From the NCBI GenBank assembly GCA_963995505.1, contig OZ023198.1, positions 310,001 through 374,000 of the forward strand: a stretch of 64,000 bases of DNA, read 5' to 3'. Both the position numbers and the translations under genes were made by a program. Each line of letters starts with the position of its first letter. Position 1 is the stretch's first letter. Below the pieces are notes generated by a model. It was not told where the DNA came from. It did not search any database and saw only the letters and a list, made by a program, of their open reading frames with translations. This DNA is from Hypericum androsaemum (Eukaryota > Streptophyta > Magnoliopsida > Malpighiales > Hypericaceae). Positions 62,246 through 64,000 of this stretch are shown here, in pieces.

Positions 62246-63165
62246 TCACCGTAATAACATTAAAAAAATTACAGTTACCCACAATAATTGTTTAAATCAT
62301 TATTGATATGAGATTGTTTATATTGTCATGCCAAATAATACAATCATATAATAAGTAAATTTTTAGTTTACTCTCATATTTGCTTCAATTTCAGACATAG
62401 ATATCATTCTCAACGAATTTATTGTACTAGATATGGAAATATTCAATATTATATTTAATTATTATGTTTCACAAAATATCAATTTATGCCGATTAATAAA
62501 ACTCTAATAAAAGTATTTGAGTTTGCATAATATTAATACATCAATTTTTTATAATAATAAATTATATTTTATGTAACATTCTATTAGGTATGGGAAAATA
62601 ATCTTTCTTTAAGAGAGTACAGGTATATATCCTATCATCGAATGTCATATTTTTTATAGGTAAATAATTATTTACTTTTTTTTAGAGAATAATCTTTCTT
62701 TGTGTTGGAAGATATGTGTGTGGGCATGTTTCGTCAAACAGATTCGATGAGTTTGGATGGAGGAGAGAGAGTGAGTCATACAATGAGGCATTCTTACAGC
62801 GTTGTGTCGATTGTGGCAACCTGGAAGTCTTATACCGAGAAGGTTTAGAGAAAATGTTCGTTAAGAGGGAAAATGAGAAGGTGAACTTGGGGTTCCATCA
62901 GATTTGTAGGGTTGCAGGCATGGGACACCTCAGAGAAACTTACGTTTATGGGATCGGTCGCATTTGTTCCAATGGCGAGAAGAGTCAAACAGATCTCGAG
63001 CTTCTCTCTTGCAGTCTGACAAGCTCCAACCTGATCAAGCAATGCAGGAAGGAAATGTCCCCGGTGATATCTTATGGTGTAAATATGTAATGATAAATAT
63101 GACAAATAGACATGCATATTTCTAGGAGTTCAATCAATGATTTCTATGGTTGTATTCTTTCTCGC
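62140..63165. repeat. inverted pair of ~90-bp segments flanking the first F-box-like fragment
   Basis: The sequence at about 62150-62245 (cctagaaacatgcatgtcta, atgatttctatggt in complement) reappears in opposite orientation at about 63080-63160 (gacaaatagacatgcat, atgatttctatggttgtat). They flank the first F-box-like copy. Confidence 0.75.
62716..63090 (+). pseudogene. F-box-like (At1g67623/At2g35280 type) C-terminal fragment, copy A
   Basis: An open frame of 124 codons without an in-frame ATG. It contains RFDEFGWRRESESYNEAFLQ, CGNLEVLYREGLEKMF, HQICRVAGMGHLRETYVYGI and a Ser/Leu-rich end. The pattern 'N-x-E-A/V-L-Y/F-R-E-G-x-x-x-x-F … A-x-x-G-H-L-x-A/E-x-Y-V-x-G-I' belongs to the Sel1-like C-terminal half of plant F-box proteins such as At1g67623 and At2g35280 (from memory). 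The F-box itself is missing, so this is a fragment. Confidence 0.55.
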
Positions 63166-63234
63166 AGTTTGACAAGCTCTAATCTGATCAAGCAATGCAG
63201 GAAGAAAGTGTCCTCAGTGCTATCTTATAAGTGA
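63165..63234 (+). pseudogene. partial third copy of the F-box-like 3' end
   Basis: Repeats only the last ~23 codons of copy A (SLTSSNLIKQCRKK then a stop), lying between copies A and B directly after the inverted segment. Confidence 0.6.
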
Positions 63235-63663
63235 ATTTTGCATCATAGTAGTTATTTATATCAGTAATAGTTTAACTTGTCATGCCAAATAATACAATCA
63301 TATAATAAGTAAATTTCTTGTTTGCTCTCATATTTGCTTCAATTTCAGACAGATATCATTCTCAACGCACTTATTGTACTAGATATGAAAATTTTTAATA
63401 TTATACTTAATTATTATCATTCACAAAGTATCAATTTTACGAATTAGTAGAACTCTAATAAAAGTATTTGAGTTTGCATAAATATTAGTACATCAATTTT
63501 TGATAATAATAAATTATCTTTTGTGTAACATTTCATCACATGTACAAGGGAATAATCTTTCTTTAAGAGAGTATAGGTATATATCCTATCATCGAATCTC
63601 ATATTTTTTATAGGTAAATAATTATTTACTTTCTTTTAGAGAATAATCTTTTTTTGCGTCAGA

Positions 63664-64000
63664 AGACATGTGTGTGAGCGTGTTTCGTTGAACAAGTTTG
63701 ATGAGTTTGGATGGAGGAGAGAGAGTGAGTCATATAATGAGGTGTTCTTGCAGCGCTGTGTCGAGTGTGACAATCTAGAAGTCCTATTTCGAGAAGGTTT
63801 AGAGAAAGTGTTTGATAAGAGGAAAAAAGAGATAGTGAATATGGGGTTCCATCAGATTTGTAGGGTTGCTGGTACGGGATACCTCAGAGCAACTTATGTT
63901 TATGGGATCGGTCGTGTTTGTTGCAATGGCGAAAATAGACAAACAAGCCTTGAGCTTCTCTCTCGCAGTTTGACAAGCTCCAACCGGATCAAGCAATACA
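63664..64000 (+). pseudogene. F-box-like C-terminal fragment, copy B (cut by window end)
   Basis: Same protein pattern as copy A with substitutions: NKFDEFGWRRESESYNEVFL, CDNLEVLFREGLEKVF, HQICRVAGTGYLRATYVYGI, still open where the window stops. The duplicated block also includes upstream non-coding DNA (gtcatgccaaataatacaat at 62326 and 63280), giving an offset of about 954 bp. Confidence 0.55.

Overview
The window is nuclear DNA of a flowering plant, most likely a dicot. Its genes have many introns with GT/GC-AG borders, the intergenic DNA is AT-rich, the protein families are plant-specific, and it carries Copia, TRIM, LINE, Mutator-like and hAT-like elements. I cannot name the species from the sequence alone.

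Six protein-coding genes look intact. From left to right they are: a single-exon C2-domain (CaLB-type) protein (+, 2456-3781); SECRET AGENT-type O-GlcNAc transferase (-, 15508-9004, 27 exons, 972 aa); plastid pTAC3, a PPR/SAP-domain protein (-, 24678-17891, 13 exons, 887 aa); a GDSL esterase/lipase of the LTL1 type (-, 33725-28852, 5 exons, 367 aa); a secreted neprosin-domain (DUF239) protein (+, 49268-53492, 7 exons, 457 aa); and a VIM/ORTHRUS-type PHD-RING-SRA-RING ubiquitin ligase (-, 60099-54882, 9 exons, 693 aa). I traced every exon by reading frame and splice borders. From memory, SEC, PTAC3 and LTL1 lie close together on Arabidopsis chromosome 3 (AT3G04240, AT3G04260, AT3G04290), so the middle of the window looks like conserved microsynteny. 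The genes belong to unrelated pathways: signalling/lipid binding, nucleocytoplasmic glycosylation, plastid transcription, extracellular lipid hydrolysis, secreted peptidase-like function and DNA-methylation maintenance.

The rest is mostly transposon debris and repeats. At the left are a gypsy-like tail (1-570), a (TA)n tract, a decayed LINE RNase H segment (about 4600-5745), a frameshifted DC1-domain pseudogene (about 6485-7600) and a possible mitochondrial insertion (about 7640-8065). A TRIM retrotransposon relic sits in PTAC3 intron 1, and a MITE-like element lies upstream of that gene. A 5'-truncated LINE with a perfect 16-bp target duplication lies at 26155-27907. The interval 34043-36061 holds three tandem copies of a ~416-bp unit followed by a Mutator-type MITE with ~200-bp inverted repeats and a perfect 9-bp target duplication. 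A full-length Copia element (38833-43715) has split an older Ulp1/mobile-domain-like gene; its polyprotein frame has no frameshift but five in-frame stops. A 22-bp minisatellite lies at 46837-47136. The right end has Copia RNase H remains and duplicated F-box-like gene fragments.

The points most worth a second look are three GC-AG introns in two neighbouring housekeeping genes, a perfect palindrome in a coding relic that looks like a template-switch mutation, the nonsense-only decay of the Copia frame, and the Mutator MITE with its GA-rich core. I found no CRISPR array, rRNA or intact tRNA, and no clear candidate for a new multi-gene system.
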